Positions 1 through 11,900 of a DNA stretch of 64,000 bases are shown piece after piece. A program made the translations under genes and the position numbers. Positions within the stretch are counted from its first letter, which is position 1. Each line of letters starts with the position of its first letter. The notes beneath the pieces are model-generated. The model was given only the letters and a program-made list of their open reading frames with translations, was not told the DNA's origin and did not search any database. The stretch is from assembly GCA_047967505.1 (NCBI GenBank), contig CM106539.1. The stretch is one strand, 5' to 3'. This DNA is from Dipteris shenzhenensis. Taxonomy: Eukaryota; Polypodiophyta; Polypodiopsida; Gleicheniales.

Positions 1-56
1 ACTAACTTGAAAAAGTCATCCATGACTCTTCTCCTCTCCCCTCTCCATTTTGTCCG
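1..56 (+). repeat. 3' end of 5' LTR of the outer copia element
   Basis: The C/T-rich stretch at 24-50 matches the 3' LTR near 11,691-11,722 and directly precedes a copia-type primer binding site. The LTR end is not the usual CA, so it is mutated or the border is a few bases off. Most of this LTR lies outside the window. Confidence 0.65.
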
Positions 57-74
57 TGGTATTAGAGCTCATGG
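57..74 (+). other. Primer binding site (initiator tRNA-Met type), outer copia
   Basis: TGGTATTAGAGCTCATGG resembles the TGGTATCAGAGC primer site typical of Ty1/copia elements that prime on initiator tRNA-Met, with one C-to-T change in the core. Confidence 0.75.
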
Positions 75-2474
75 TTTTGCCTTCTGCTGAGGCACCATTC
101 TTGTTATGAGAGATTTCTTCTCATTGCATTGAGAGAAATTTTGTTCCTTCTTTTGCATCTAAGAGGGAGAGAACATATTTCTGCTCATTCTTCTTGTCTA
201 AGAGAGAGATTGAGAGGTATTCCACTTTGAGAGAGAGAGAGATTAATATTTGACTACTTGCAGTGTGAGTTCATGATATTCTAAGGGTCTGATAGGGAGA
301 CTCTACTCAAACAACAAGTAGGTAAGCATACTCTCATCTCACTATCAAACAACAACCCCCTTCAACTACACACAAGGTGGAAGGACAAAATCTACTATGA
401 TGCCCAAGATCATCGACTACATCAACAATTAGCTAGAGGCGACTATGAGGCACACAACTTCAACTACAAGCATCATGGTTGACTATAACTATAGACAGTC
501 CTAAAGCAAACACAAGCGACTAAAGAGCAGCGTGACTCTACAACTGTGACTCCTATTTGCAAGCGGCCAAAGCAACCAATGGCTAGCTAGTAAGCACTAA
601 GCAAGTGACTCCACACAATAACCCATGCAAGCACTGAGCTAGCAGATGGAGTTGCATGTAGTAGATATGCCAAAAAGCCAATGAGCAAGCACCATCATCG
701 ATTGCAGCACTCCAATGAATCCTCTGTACCAACAGCCAACACCATTGTAGCTCCATAGCCACAAATGATGCCCACGACTTGTTGAATCCAAGTGATAGAT
801 GATCGAAATGTATGGCACCAAACAAGCAAAGCAACCACAACATAATCTAGCATCTACAAAGGCCTCCAATGATGAGACTGAAAACATGAGCTCCTTCAAG
901 GACCACCCCGTAAGCTCTGTTAGTGACCACCCTACAAGCTCCTACAAGGATGCCCCAACAACAAAAGAACAACAAGCTCATGGCCCACCAGTGACACAAT
1001 TAAACATACGCCTTCAACATCTTGATGCTGCAATGTGCAACCACTAGCTTGACCCTCACTCTTCAGAGACACACAACCTCTAATGTTCACCTACACACAA
1101 TAAACGAATGATAGACTTCAAGTAAGGTGCCTCCATCACACTACATGGCTACAACAACCTGACCAAAAAACCCATCTCATGATGCCCCACCTGTAGATGG
1201 AATCTCATAGATCTTAACGGAATCTCACAAATTTGATCTTCCACATCATCAACCTATCCACAAGGTTCAAGTTCCCACACACCACCAAGTGTTCATGTTT
1301 GTGACACATGGCACACCTATCTACCACTTGTCACCTTATCCTACCACATAAGAAGATTAGGCATGTTACCACATCACCACTTATCTATCTAGTCAGCTTG
1401 CCCCTACCACATCATCATCCAAGTGGGCAGTACCACATTAGCTGGCCCCGATTGACATGTCAGTAAACATATAAGAATCCATGTCATCAGGACACATCAC
1501 TATGCCATGTCAATGCCATCATATCAGCTACCACATCAGCATAGCCATTTCATCACTACCATGTCAATAGTGACTCAACATTGCCACATCATCAACCACG
1601 GACATGCCATGTCACCTACCACCTCCCTCCTAGGTGCAGTGTCCTCTCTGCATGTGCACATAGGTGCCACCTTAGCACAATGTTGTATAGGGATACCTCT
1701 TGCCAGGCACACATTTTTCACTCTACATGTGAATCCACTTGCCACATGATCACAGTGCCATGTCACCCTCCCCCCCCACCTAGATGAAGCCGCATCTCTT
1801 GATCCAAAAAGAATTTGAGGGTGCTCCAAAAAGGAAAAATTCTTGAACTTTTGCCCTCTACATGCTCGTCAAATCATACTCACATTTTGGAACCTGTATC
1901 TCAAAATTTTTATCCCCGACATCAAATCCACTTCTTACACACGTTTAAGCCTCTATCTTGATGCATCTGCAAGACCTAAAAGGTACAAAAGGAACAGGAA
2001 TTATTTATATTTTTCATTGCTGAATGGTTGGTATAGCTCTAGATAAGAGTAGACAACTCCAAAGAAGCAAATCAAATCCATGGAAAAAAATTCCCGACTA
2101 GTTCCTACTCAAAGTCAGTCCCTTTGCTCACATGCGGTTTCCCATCATCACATGTCCTACAACACGACCACCTACACATAAATGAGTATATTTCTGAGTT
2201 TTCAGAGGCATTGGAACTTTTTTCAGTGGGCAGATTGCACATCATTTGATTTTGCACTCACATGCTTTCATTGTAAAGCCTTATTGACTATTTTTTTGGC
2301 ATTTATGCCTCTATTTGAGCCTTGTAAAGCATAATTGGCTATTCCCAACATCATTTTCCACACAATCCTTGTAATAGATTGGAATAATATTGTAGTTCTA
2401 TGTTCACTAGTATTTCACATTGCTGTTGATTCAGACAGTGTTTTTCACATGCATTTAGAGTACTATTTTGCACC
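75..2474 (+). other. Long untranslated leader of the outer copia element
   Basis: About 2.4 kb separates the PBS from the gag start. I see no conserved coding sequence here. The stretch 1,290-1,790 is a degenerate low-complexity zone rich in CCACATCA/CATGTCA words, and short open frames on both strands come from that composition. A GA-rich run lies at 228-243. Confidence 0.5.
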
Positions 2475-2649
2475 ATGTCTACCACTAGCAACCTCAATTT
2501 GGAGGCATCTGCTAAGTTGGACAACTCCAATTATGGAACATGGAAATACCAAATGGAGAAAATTCTTGTACAAATGGGAATATGTCAATGGGTCTACACC
2601 TTGACCATTTAGTGTACCAGCAACAACTCCCACCATTTCCGCACCACAA
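2475..2649 (+). pseudogene. Copia gag, N-terminal part (outer element)
   Basis: An ATG at 2,475 opens a frame with the start typical of copia Gag: a short serine/asparagine-rich leader, then LDNSNYGTWKYQMEKIL, the conserved W-x3-M region. The frame meets a stop and is then cut by insertion of the inner copia at 2,650. The rest of gag resumes at 8,231 in the same orientation, where the continuity is in sequence type and not in an open frame. Confidence 0.8.
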
Positions 2650-2654
2650 GTAGA
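2650..2654. repeat. Target site duplication GTAGA (left copy)
   Basis: GTAGA directly precedes the left LTR and recurs at 8,226-8,230 directly after the right LTR. This is the 5-bp duplication expected of copia integration. Confidence 0.92.
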
Positions 2655-3007
2655 TGTGAAGATAGTAGGAGAGAGGGAAGGAGTCTCACTTGCGGCTTTC
2701 TCACACGCACAATGGGGGAATACACACAAAGGTGGAGGCTGAAAACAGTTTTCCTCTTCTTAGTTGTGAAAGCCAAAAGAACTCAAGTACAAAGAAAATA
2801 GAAGAACCCTATATGTGGGTCTCAAACCAAACTCAACTAACTAAGGTGGCATACTAACTGAGCCACAAACTAGAGTAGATAAGACTAGCTGTCATCCAGC
2901 TATTATTCGTGGGCGGTGTACCAACCGCATCTCCAGCTAACAAGTCGGTGATATAAATGCACAACAGTCACCCTGGCATATCACGAGTGGAGCTCGATAT
3001 CTCAACA
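2655..3007 (-). repeat. 3' LTR of the inner copia
   Basis: 353 bp. Read on the - strand it starts TGTTGAGATATC and ends ATCTTCACA. The end of the polyprotein frame (2,968) lies inside it. It is nearly identical to 7,873-8,225. Confidence 0.95.
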
Positions 3008-6000
3008 CTCCCCCTCGAGCTCAATCCCAATTCCTGCACACCAAGCAGGTCTCTGAACTTGCGCAGCTTCTCTGTGCCCAATGCTTTCGTGAATATGTCA
3101 GCTACTTGATCCTCTGTGCTGACATAAACTAGATCAATAAGACCTAGTAACACTTTCTCCCGCACATAGTGATAATGCACCTCAATGTGCTTTGTTCTAG
3201 CATGAAAGACTGGGTTCTTTGCCAAGTGTATACTGCTCATGTTGTCACAATAAATGACAACTGGCCCATCTATAGACTGATGCATATCATAAAGTAGCTT
3301 ATGCAACCAAGCTACCTCACATGCAGCCATTGCTGCACCCCTATACTCAGCCTCTGTGCTCGACAAGGCAACTGTAGGCTGTTTCTTGCTGCTCCAAGTG
3401 ACTGCAGCACTCCCAAAAGAGAACACATATCCACTGGTAGATCGTCTATCAGAAATACTACCAGCCCAATCAGCATCAGTGTATCCATGCAACTGTATCT
3501 GAACCCCAGCCTCATAAAATATTCCATACTGCAATGTGGACTTCACATACCTGAGTATGCATCTAGCCACATCCAAATGCGGTTTCCTTGGAGCCTGCAT
3601 AAATTGACTTACCAACCCAACAGCATAGCTCAAATCTGGCCTGGTAATAGTCATGTAAGTCAAACTTCCTACTATGTGTCTATACATAGTAGGGTCTTCC
3701 AAAAGCTCACCTGCATCTGTGCTCAGCTTCACATTCTGCTCCAAAGGAACTGAAATAGGCTTACAGCCTGTCATCCCATATTTGGACAGCATGTCCAATC
3801 CATACTGCCTCTGCAAGAGCTGTATCCCACTTGGTGATCTAATCACCTCAATGCCCAAGAAATAACGCAGCTCTCCCAAATCCTTCATCTCAAACTTCTG
3901 CCTCAATAGCATTTTCACATGAAGGATATCTTCATCACTATCACCTGTGATGATCAAATCATCAACATAAATGACCAGCAGCATAATCCCTTTCTCTGTT
4001 TTTCTCACATAGAGTGAGAAATCTGCCTTGGAAATCTGAAAGCCAATAGTGACAAGATACTGTCCTATCTTATCAGACCATGCTCTAGGTGCTTGCTTCA
4101 AGCCATACAAGGCTTTCTTCAACCTGCAAACAAACTCAGGATGAATAGCATGAACATAACCTGCTGGCTGCTCCATAAAGACCTCTTCTTGCAAATCACC
4201 ATGCAAGAAGGCATTCTTTACATTTTGATGTAAAGACCATCCCTTTGATGCAGCCATAGCAATGATTGCTCTTACGGTTGCCATCCTTGCAACCGGACTG
4301 AAAGTTTCTTCATAATCAATGCCATATGTCTGTGCATACCCCTTGACAACTAATCTTGCCTTGTATCTATTCACAGAACCATCTGTATTGTGCTTGATCT
4401 TATAAACCCACTTATAGCCAATTGCATTCTTGTCTTTAGGCAAAGGCACCAATTCCCATGTAGCATTTGCATCCAAGGCATCCATTTCTTCATCCATGGC
4501 TTTCTCCCATTTTTCATTTCCCATGGCTTGCTCAAAAGAAGTGGGTTCTGGTTCCTGTATCACTTTGACCATATAGGCATAGTGAATGGATGTAAATCCA
4601 TCATATTTCAGCCTATCCACAGGATACCTAACCCTGGTAGACCTGCGCAAAATAGGCTCACTTCCAGGTGCTCTCAAAACATCCCTGGTCTTCCTTACTC
4701 CAGGTGTAACAACAGAAGGAATACCCAGCTCATCATCAATGCTCTGTTCTGAGCCACTGGATTCACCATCCACATAAGAGTGACCTGCATTCACATCAAA
4801 CATGGGCTGATCTACCTTCTCTTTTCCTTTTCGTGATACTTGCATACCACTCTCTGCATTGCTTTGAGGAGATTCTCCTGATCTCAATCTGCCTGTCCAT
4901 GGCGAAGTATGTGAACCACTGCTAGAGGACACTCCAGGTCCACTAATATTTTGTGATTGCTGCTGTGAATTCTGTGCAGCATTACCATTTTGTGCATCTA
5001 CATCAATCATTACATTTACTGGTTTATACCAGCTGCTCATCTCATCAAAAACAACATCTCTGCTCATTGTGAACTTTCGTGTAGAAGGGTTATAGCATCT
5101 ATATCCTTTCTGCTGCAGAGAATAACCAATTAAGACGCACTTCTCAGCTTTTGGATCCAACTTGAACCTCAACTCATCTGGCACATGGACATAGGCAATG
5201 CAACCAAAAATTTTCAAATGAGAAATATCTGGTTTCCTACCAGTATACATCTCCTCTGGCGTCATGCCATGTATTGTTGCAGTGGGAGTCCTGTTCATTA
5301 TATAAACTGCTGTAGCAACTGCTTCAGCCCAATAATAATCTGGTAGATCTTTTTCATTTAGCATAGCCCGAGATACCTCTCCAATATGCCTATTTTTCCT
5401 TTCTGCAATTCCATTTTGCTGTGGGGTATGACTGCATGAATATTGCTACTTTATACCATGCTCCTGCAAAAACCTTGCAAACTCATTTGAGAGGTACTCT
5501 CCCCCTCCATCTGACCTTAGGCATTTTATTTGCAGGCCTGTTTCTTTTTCAACCATAGCTTTGAAAGCTTTGAAGTGCCCAAACACTTCACTTTTCTTTT
5601 TCATAAAATACACTCAAAGTTTTCTACTGAAGTCATCAATAAATGTGACAAAATAGTGATAGCCTCCAATAGATGCAGCTTTAGTAGTCCACACATCAGA
5701 GTGGATTAATTCCAATGGCTTTTTACTCTCTTGAACATGCCTAGGAAAAGGTTTCCTTGCCTGTTTCCCAAATTGACAGGCTTCACAAACCTTGTGCATT
5801 TCTGCAACCTTGAATTTAGGCAATCCTACAACAATATTTTGGGCTTGCATTGATTTAAGTCGCTGTATATTAACATGACCAATGCGTTTGTGCCAGATAT
5901 CAATATCTGCAACTACACCGGTCCCATGTGCAAACATTGCTGCACTCAATTCAGGCATGTCCGCATCCAACGTAAACATCCTGCCCTTCTTCTTTCCTTT

Positions 6001-7329
6001 TGCTATCAAGCGACCGTTATTTTTCATATCCTCAACAAAGCATCCATGAGGATTAAATCTAACCTGCAAGCCCTGCTCAACCATTTGACCAACAGAAACC
6101 AGGTTCTTGGTGATGTTCGGGACATGAAATACATCGGCCAGGTATTTCTTTTTCCCATCCTGCATAGACAAAGGAATTTTACCAATCTGCACAATAGGAT
6201 GTGCAGTATCATCACCAGTCTCCACAAATCCTGGCTTTTCCATTTTCCTTGCATCTTGCATCCATTCTGCATGACCTGTCATGTGGTTTGACGCACCTGA
6301 GTCAACATACCACACATCATTTCATTCTTTTGCACTTGTCACAGAATTGGTCATATGCTGCACCATAAATAGATGCTCATTTCTGTCATCACCCTACCTA
6401 CTAGAAGATGCATAATTGCCTTGCTGCAATTTTCCATTCATAATGTCATTATGCTTTTTATAGCAGTCCTTAGCCATATGACCCATTTTGCCACAATAGT
6501 AGCATTCAACATTGCTGTTTGCATTTTGGCCTCTCTGCCATCCACCACGGCCTCTTTGGCTCCCCCTACCTCTAGAGTTACCACGTCCTCCTGCATAGGT
6601 CTGGTTTTCTTGCGTTTGCTGCATATTCTGATTTCTACCACGGCCTGCAGATCAGCCTCCTCTACCTCTGCCTCTACCTCTGCCAGCATTTGAGTAGAAG
6701 ACAGTTTCTTTTGAAGTTCCTACTGAAGAAGATGCACCCCCATTTCTTTGCTCTTCAGAAATTAGAAGAGCAAACAACTCTTCAAAATCAGGAAATTTTT
6801 CACGGACGGCAATGGATGTCCGGAACTGTGCATAATTCTTTCCTAGACCATTCAAGGTCACAGAAACTAGATCATCATCTTCCACTGGCGACCCAATGGA
6901 AGCAAGTGCATCTGCAATTTTCTTCACTTTCATGTGGTAGTCATTTATGCGCAAATTTTCTCTCTGCACATTGTGCAACTCCTGTTTGAGTTGCATTTTC
7001 CTGGCTTGCGTATTTGTGCTGTACATTTTTGCCAAAGTATCCCATGCCTCCTTTGGCGTACTTGCATCCTGAATATGCACAATCATGGAGTCTGAAATAC
7101 TGATAGACAGCCAGTACATAACTTTCCTGGCTCTCTCATGCCATCCTTTAAATGCCTGCATTTCCTATTGATTGGGAACATTAGGAAGAACTGGTTCTTC
7201 TTCATTTCCTGTAATGAACTCCCAATAGCCTTTTCCCATAAGGAAATTCGTCATTCTAAACTTCCATGCCTGGAAGTTGTTCTTGTCAAGCTTTTCAGTC
7301 ACAATCTGTGAAAGAGAATCAGATGCCAT
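2968..7329 (-). pseudogene. Copia gag-pol polyprotein of the inner element, six in-frame stops
   Basis: A single frame of about 1,453 codons begins at the ATG at 7,329. Gag has a UBN2-type body and a CCHC knuckle (CYYCGKMGHMAKDC, about codon 263). Next come protease (DSGASNHMT, about codon 342), GAG-pre-integrase (IWHKRIGH), integrase (HSDVW; RSDGGGEY; TPQQNGIAERKN), RT (YVDDLIITG, about codon 1,118) and RNase H (TDADWAGS; AEYRG; ARTKHIE). Stops lie at 7,165-7,167 (TAG), 6,652-6,654 (TGA), 6,394-6,396 (TAG), 6,322-6,324 (TGA), 5,614-5,616 (TGA) and 5,446-5,448 (TAG). Each can arise from CAG, CGA or TGG by one transition, and there is no frameshift. The last codons extend through the PPT into the LTR. 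The protein would make virus-like particles and integrate cDNA, but this copy cannot make it whole. Confidence 0.96.
3008..3020 (-). other. Polypurine tract of the inner copia
   Basis: On the - strand a purine run GAGGGGGAG lies directly before the 3' LTR start TGTTGAG. It is the expected plus-strand primer. The coding frame runs through it. Confidence 0.85.
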
Positions 7330-7853
7330 TATAGAACACTGCAAAATATTCTGTCACTGCAAAAAACACAGCTTTTGCCTCACACGGGCAGATCTGCAAA
7401 ACTGACGAAAGTGGTATTTCACCACACAGTCACTTCCTAGTGACGATTTTGCATCAACAGGCAACAAGCATGATTCTGCAACTCCCAATATCTCTGCACA
7501 CAGGCATACGATGCAATTTCTGCGGCAAATTTTCACCGACTAGCCGCGCAGTGGTTGCACAGCCAAAACAGGGCCTTTTTCTGAGTGCCTGTGAAGAACT
7601 TCCGCCTTCAAAACGGGCCCCGAAATGGCCTCGAATCAAAAAAATAAAGTCACCAAGGGCTTTGCCCTTGCCCGCAGCATATACTGCGCTCTCGCCACAC
7701 CGCGAAGGGCGTCTCAATCTGAGACAGTGCACTCTTGCACTTCTGGCTGTGCTACCTGCAGAGATTTGCTCCCAAACTCGAAATAGGAAAGCAACACTAG
7801 TCCTCTTACCAGGACACCGCGAACTTGGTTTCCTTTCTTGAGCTCCTTACCAC
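7330..7853 (-). other. 5' leader of the inner copia
   Basis: About 520 bp between the PBS and the gag ATG. No coding is supported. It is richer in GC than its surroundings, and short frames on both strands are incidental. Confidence 0.6.
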
Positions 7854-7872
7854 GAACAAGGCTTTGATACCA
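7854..7872 (-). other. Primer binding site of the inner copia
   Basis: Read on the - strand, TGGTATCAAAGCCTTGTTC sits next to the end of the 5' LTR. It matches the initiator tRNA-Met type site (TGGTATCAGAGC) with one G-to-A change. Confidence 0.9.
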
Positions 7873-8225
7873 TGTGAAGATAGTGGGAGGGAGGGAAGGA
7901 GTCTCACTTGCAGCTTTCTCACATGCACAATGGGGGAATACACACAAAGGTGGAGGCTGAAAACAGTTTTCCTCTTCTTAGTTGTGAAAGCCAAAAGAAC
8001 TCAAGTACAAAGAAAATAGAAGAACCCTATATGTGGGTCTCAAACCAAACTCAACTAACTAAGGTGGCATACTAATTGAGCCACAAACTAGAGTAGATAA
8101 GACTAGTTGTCATCCAGCTATTATTCGTGGGCGGTGTACCAACCGCATCTCCAGCTAACAAGTCGGTGACATAAATGCACAACAGTCACCCTGGCATATC
8201 GCGAGTGGAGCTCGAAATCTCAACA
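7873..8225 (-). repeat. 5' LTR of the inner copia
   Basis: 353 bp, the partner of 2,655-3,007 with about 9 differences. It is followed at once by the second GTAGA. Confidence 0.95.
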
Positions 8226-8230
8226 GTAGA
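8226..8230. repeat. Target site duplication GTAGA (right copy)
   Basis: Matches 2,650-2,654. The outer gag sequence resumes directly after it. Confidence 0.92.
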
Positions 8231-9060
8231 AGGGTCTACACCTACACCAATTGTGTCCACACCTGTAGTAGGTCCTGCCATTGCCTAAGCACGAGTAGAA
8301 TGGGACAAGAAAGACAAATATGCATATCATTTGATTGAACAAAATGTGCAAGATGTCATGCTTGAATAGCTCAACATAGTGAAGACATCCAAAGAAGCAT
8401 GGGATATGATTTTAGTGTAGCTCTTTATGAGTCTAAGAACACATCCAGGATCCTCACACTACAAAACTATATCAACCAGAGTTTCTGCAATAGCAATAAA
8501 ACTGGTCATGCTTATGTAGTCATCATCAAGGATTACAATAATTAACTCGCAGCAGCAGCAACAGGAGAGACTATGAATCCCATAGAAATGGTTAGAGTCA
8601 TCCTCAATGGACTAGGAGAGGGATACAAGAATCTAGTTTAGAGTATTGCCATTCAAAGGTAGATTCCAACATTGGAAGAGTTACAGTCACTGTTACTTAG
8701 TGAATCACTTATGATTCAAGCCATTCAAGCATGCAAAGGTCATTCTAATGATCAATCATTCATAGCCTTAGGTAGAGGTAGAGGTAGAGGCAAAGGCAAA
8801 GGTAGAGCATCTCAGAGAAGTCATCATTAGCATCCAAATCAGCATCAGCAACAACATCCACAATAGCATTAGCATCAACATCCAAAAGGAAATCATTACA
8901 ATCGAGGGAGATTTCAAGGACGAGGGAATGCATCCACACCAATGTGGCAAACATTTAGTGTAATTACCATCATCAGTTGGACACTATGAAAGAGATTGCC
9001 ACATATAGGGAATTTTTGTGGAAGAGGAAATCACCGTGGTGGACATTCAAGTCATAGTCA
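8231..9060 (+). pseudogene. Copia gag, C-terminal part (outer element)
   Basis: Translated with frame changes this reads as the rest of a copia Gag. A WDKKDKYAYHLIEQNVQDVML-like helix region (8,300-8,370) and a SKEAWDMI motif (8,391-8,415) come first. An RGRGRG-like stretch (about 8,770-8,805) and a broken zinc knuckle (CGK, then GHYERDCH, near 8,940-9,005) follow. Stops are frequent. A CAA/CAT-rich run at 8,830-8,890 encodes glutamine/isoleucine repeats and explains the short open frames on the opposite strand. Confidence 0.75.
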
Positions 9061-9121
9061 TTATGCCAATGCACCTTAGATAACATATCTTGCAAGTGAG
9101 GATATGTAGAAGATTGACACA

Positions 9122-11350
9122 ATGTACATTGCCATTGATTGTAGTTCCAAAGGGGAATACAGTCCTCAAGTTGATCAATCATATACTCCTCAATTCAAGT
9201 TGATCAAGTATATGCTTGATCAATTCACAAGTGCAGATACTCCTCAGCAGGATGCAATAGCTGAAAGGAAGAATGGGACTTTAGAGCAATGCTCAGTGAG
9301 GAGCATCTCCCAAATCGGTATTGGGTAGAAGCAATTGCCATTGCAAAAACTACTTGCTTAATTGGTTCTCGATTGAACCAATTTTGGGTATGAAACCTTA
9401 TGAGGCATTCACTGGATACAAGCCACGCATTGGGAATCTTTGCATATTTGATTGCATAGCATATGCCCACATACATGAAGATCATCACATAAAGTTGGAT
9501 GTGAAGTCACGTAAATGCATCATGGTTGGCTACAATGAAGAAAGCAAAGCATACAAGTTGTATGATCCCATCAATTGAAAGGTCATAATCTCCAAAGATG
9601 TAACATTTGATGAAGATTCAAAATGGAAAACATCAAATACACAAGAGATGGTCACACCAATTACTCAGTCACCTACAAAAAAGGTTGATGAAGAAGAGCA
9701 AGAATTGCTTGAGAATCCACCTCCAGAGTAGCAACTTAGATGGTCTACTAGAGAAAGCAGACCACTAGCTAGATTGATATATGATTAGAAAGGCAAAGCA
9801 ATTCAAATTGAAACTACTAATTATGCTCTTATGACTACCATCATGGCTACAGAAGAGTCGTGTACTTTGAAGATGCAATTAATAAGGTAGAATGACATAC
9901 TACTATGAATGAAGAAATTGTAGCTTTGTACAAAAACATTACTTGGAATTAATGTAACCTTTCATCAAGATTGAAGGCCATTGCAAGCAAATGGGTTTAC
10001 AAAGTGAAGTAAAATCTAGATGGAAGTATTGAAAGATACAAAGCGAGACTACTTGCAAAACCTTTTTGCATAGTAATATGGTCAAGACTATGATGTGACT
10101 TATGCTCAAGTAGTAAAGATCGATTCCATAAGGATTTTATCATGAGCGACACTCAACGTATGGAATGATTACCAAGTATATGTTAAAAAGTATTTTCTCA
10201 ATCATGGTTACCTAGATAAGGAAGTCAACATGTAGCAACCAGTAGGGTATGTTGAACCAAGGAAAGAGAGTCAGGTTTGCCATCTCAAGAAAAGTCTCTA
10301 TAGCTTGAAGTAAGCACCTAGTAGTTGGTATAGCAGAATTGACAAGTATTTTGCTAATCTGGGATACATAAATTCCAATGTAGATCATACTCTCTACTAC
10401 AAAGTTCAAGGGGAAGAAATTAATATTGCACTTTTGTATGTAGATGATCTGATTGTAACATGAAGCTCTCATAGCTTCATCAAGAAGTTGAAACAAGAAT
10501 TATTGCAGAGTTTGACATGAAAGATCTTCGACTTATGCACTATTGTCTTAGTATTGAGTCTAAAGAGACTCAGACATCAGCTTCATGATCCAACAAAAAT
10601 ATGTGGATAGTCTCCTAAAGAAGTTTCATATGGTAGATTGCAAAATTACAGAGCAAAGTTTGAAACTTACAAAAGATCTAGGAAAGCCTATAGGAAATGA
10701 CAAGTACTATCGGCAGCTCATCGTATCTCTTATAGATCTGACCATCACAAGACCAGATATTTGTTATGCAGTTACTTCACTTTGCACGGTTTATGGAAAA
10801 TAAAAAAAAGTCTCACTGGAATGTAGCCAGGAGAGTCTTGAGATACATCAAAGGTACAAGACAGTTTGGAATAGAACACAAAGGAAGTCATCCAAGGTTG
10901 CATGGATACTATGAGAGTGACTATGTAGGAGATCAAATAGACCAAGAGATCCCCACTCACGGATATGCAATTTTCCTTGGTCAAGGTGCTATATCATGGT
11001 TGTCAAACAAGCAGCCAACTATTTCTTTATCTTCAATAGAAGCAGAATATAGGGCACTCACAATAGGTGCACGTGAGGCTATATGGTTCAAAAGATTATT
11101 ATCAGAAACAGATTACTTTGATGAGTTAAAACCAACAACAATATACTGTGATAATCAATCAGCTCAAGCATTAGCCAAGAATCTAGTATATCACTCCAAA
11201 ACCAAGCACATTGATGTCAAAAAATGCTTCATTACATAAAGAGTGCTACTTGGTGACATCACAATACAACACTGTGACAGTAAAGAGAATGTTGCAAATA
11301 TCTTTACCAAACCAATTGGGAAAGAGCTTTTTGAGAAGCGTTGACAAGAA
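9122..11350 (+). pseudogene. Copia pol remnant: late integrase, RT and RNase H (outer element)
   Basis: The end of integrase is seen at about 9,236-9,275 (TPQQDAIAERKNGT). The post-core region with a 'MKPYEAFTGYKPRIGNL'-type motif follows at about 9,388-9,440, then the VGYNEESKAYKLYDP segment near 9,520-9,570. RT begins near 9,900. WVYKVK (about 9,990) and YVDDLIVT (about 10,438-10,460) are clear. The connection domain lies at 10,585-10,800 and RNase H at 10,800-11,260 (RRVLRYIKGT; LSSIEAEYRAL; YCDNQSAQALAKN; SKTKHIDV). Stops and frameshifts break it throughout. It is an old copy, much more decayed than the nested one. Confidence 0.9.
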
Positions 11351-11450
11351 CTTGGTTTTACGTAAAGGAAGGACATTTGGAATGTAATGTTCAGTCCTTC
11401 TTCCATTCCCCATAATCATCCTCTTGAGGGTAGGCCTACTTCAAGATGTT

Positions 11451-11465
11451 AACCTTGAGGGAAGG
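11451..11465 (+). other. Polypurine tract of the outer copia
   Basis: A purine-rich run, TTGAGGGAAGG, directly precedes TGTTGAGGATTC, the inferred LTR start. Confidence 0.65.
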
Positions 11466-11722
11466 TGTTGAGGATTCATCTCAACATCAAGTGATCATAT
11501 ATGCATAGAACTAACACAAAAGAGAGCTAAAAAGGAAAGGGTTAAAAAAAGAGAGAGGAAAGGGTTGGAAACCCTAGACCTAACCTTAACCCTAAAGGGG
11601 TTTGTATATATTCATTATTTTCAACTAAATCTAGTGTACATTTAGTCATTTGTGGTGTGTTCTGTAGCTATGCCCTCTCTCGTCATCTTCACTCTTCTCC
11701 TCTCCTATCTCCATATTCTTTT
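11466..11722 (+). repeat. 3' LTR of the outer copia
   Basis: It starts TGTTGAGG after a PPT. Its C/T-rich end matches the window start before the PBS. The right border is approximate. A TATATA-like site lies near 11,606. Confidence 0.65.
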
Positions 11723-11744
11723 ATGCCGAAAATAGTGGACTATT

Positions 11745-11900
11745 AATTCAAGGAAAGCCATTAAGGGGACATTAAGTTCTTCTCTCTCAAGAGAGTCTCC
11801 CTTTGAAAGTATTGAAATATAAATTCAAGGGAAGTCATTGAGGGGACATTTAGTTCTTCTCATTTCAAGCTAGTCTCCCTTTGAAAGTATTTGAAAATCT
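11745..11900. repeat. 77-bp tandem duplication
   Basis: Two diverged copies start at 11,745 and 11,822 (AATTCAAGGAAAGCCATTAA and AATTCAAGGGAAGTCATTGA). They lie just past the outer copia. Confidence 0.8.

Larger units (their letters stand above)
2655..8225 (-). mobile_element. Complete young Ty1/copia retrotransposon nested in the outer copia
   Basis: The 5,571-bp element has two 353-bp LTRs, a PBS next to the right LTR, a PPT next to the left LTR and a GTAGA target duplication. The LTRs differ at about 9 of 353 positions by my reading, 8 of them transitions (about 2.5%), so the insertion is fairly recent. A single polyprotein frame fills the interior, with six stops and no frameshift. The domain order Gag, protease, integrase, RT, RNase H is that of copia. 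Confidence 0.96.
1..11722 (+). mobile_element. Old Ty1/copia LTR retrotransposon, 5' truncated by window edge, split by a nested copia
   Basis: A decayed copia element reads on the + strand. Bases 1-56 resemble the end of its 3' LTR (the stretch ACTCTTCTCCTCTCC occurs near 24 and again near 11,691). A primer binding site follows at 57. The gag start at 2,475 is interrupted at 2,650 and resumes at 8,231, after the younger insertion. Integrase, RT and RNase H remnants run to about 11,350, and a PPT and 3' LTR follow. Many stops and frame changes show it is inactive. Sequence between the gag knuckle (about 9,000) and the late integrase motif (about 9,240) is too short to hold protease, GAG-pre-integrase and most of the integrase core, so an internal deletion is inferred. 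Confidence 0.85.

Noticed and set aside
1290-1790. Possible satellite of CCACATCA words
   Set aside because: No fixed period. It is low-complexity leader sequence rather than a tandem array.
8760-8954. Open frames on the - strand rich in Asp/Leu
   Set aside because: Shadow of the CAA/CAT/GGTAGA repeats in the outer copia gag on the + strand.
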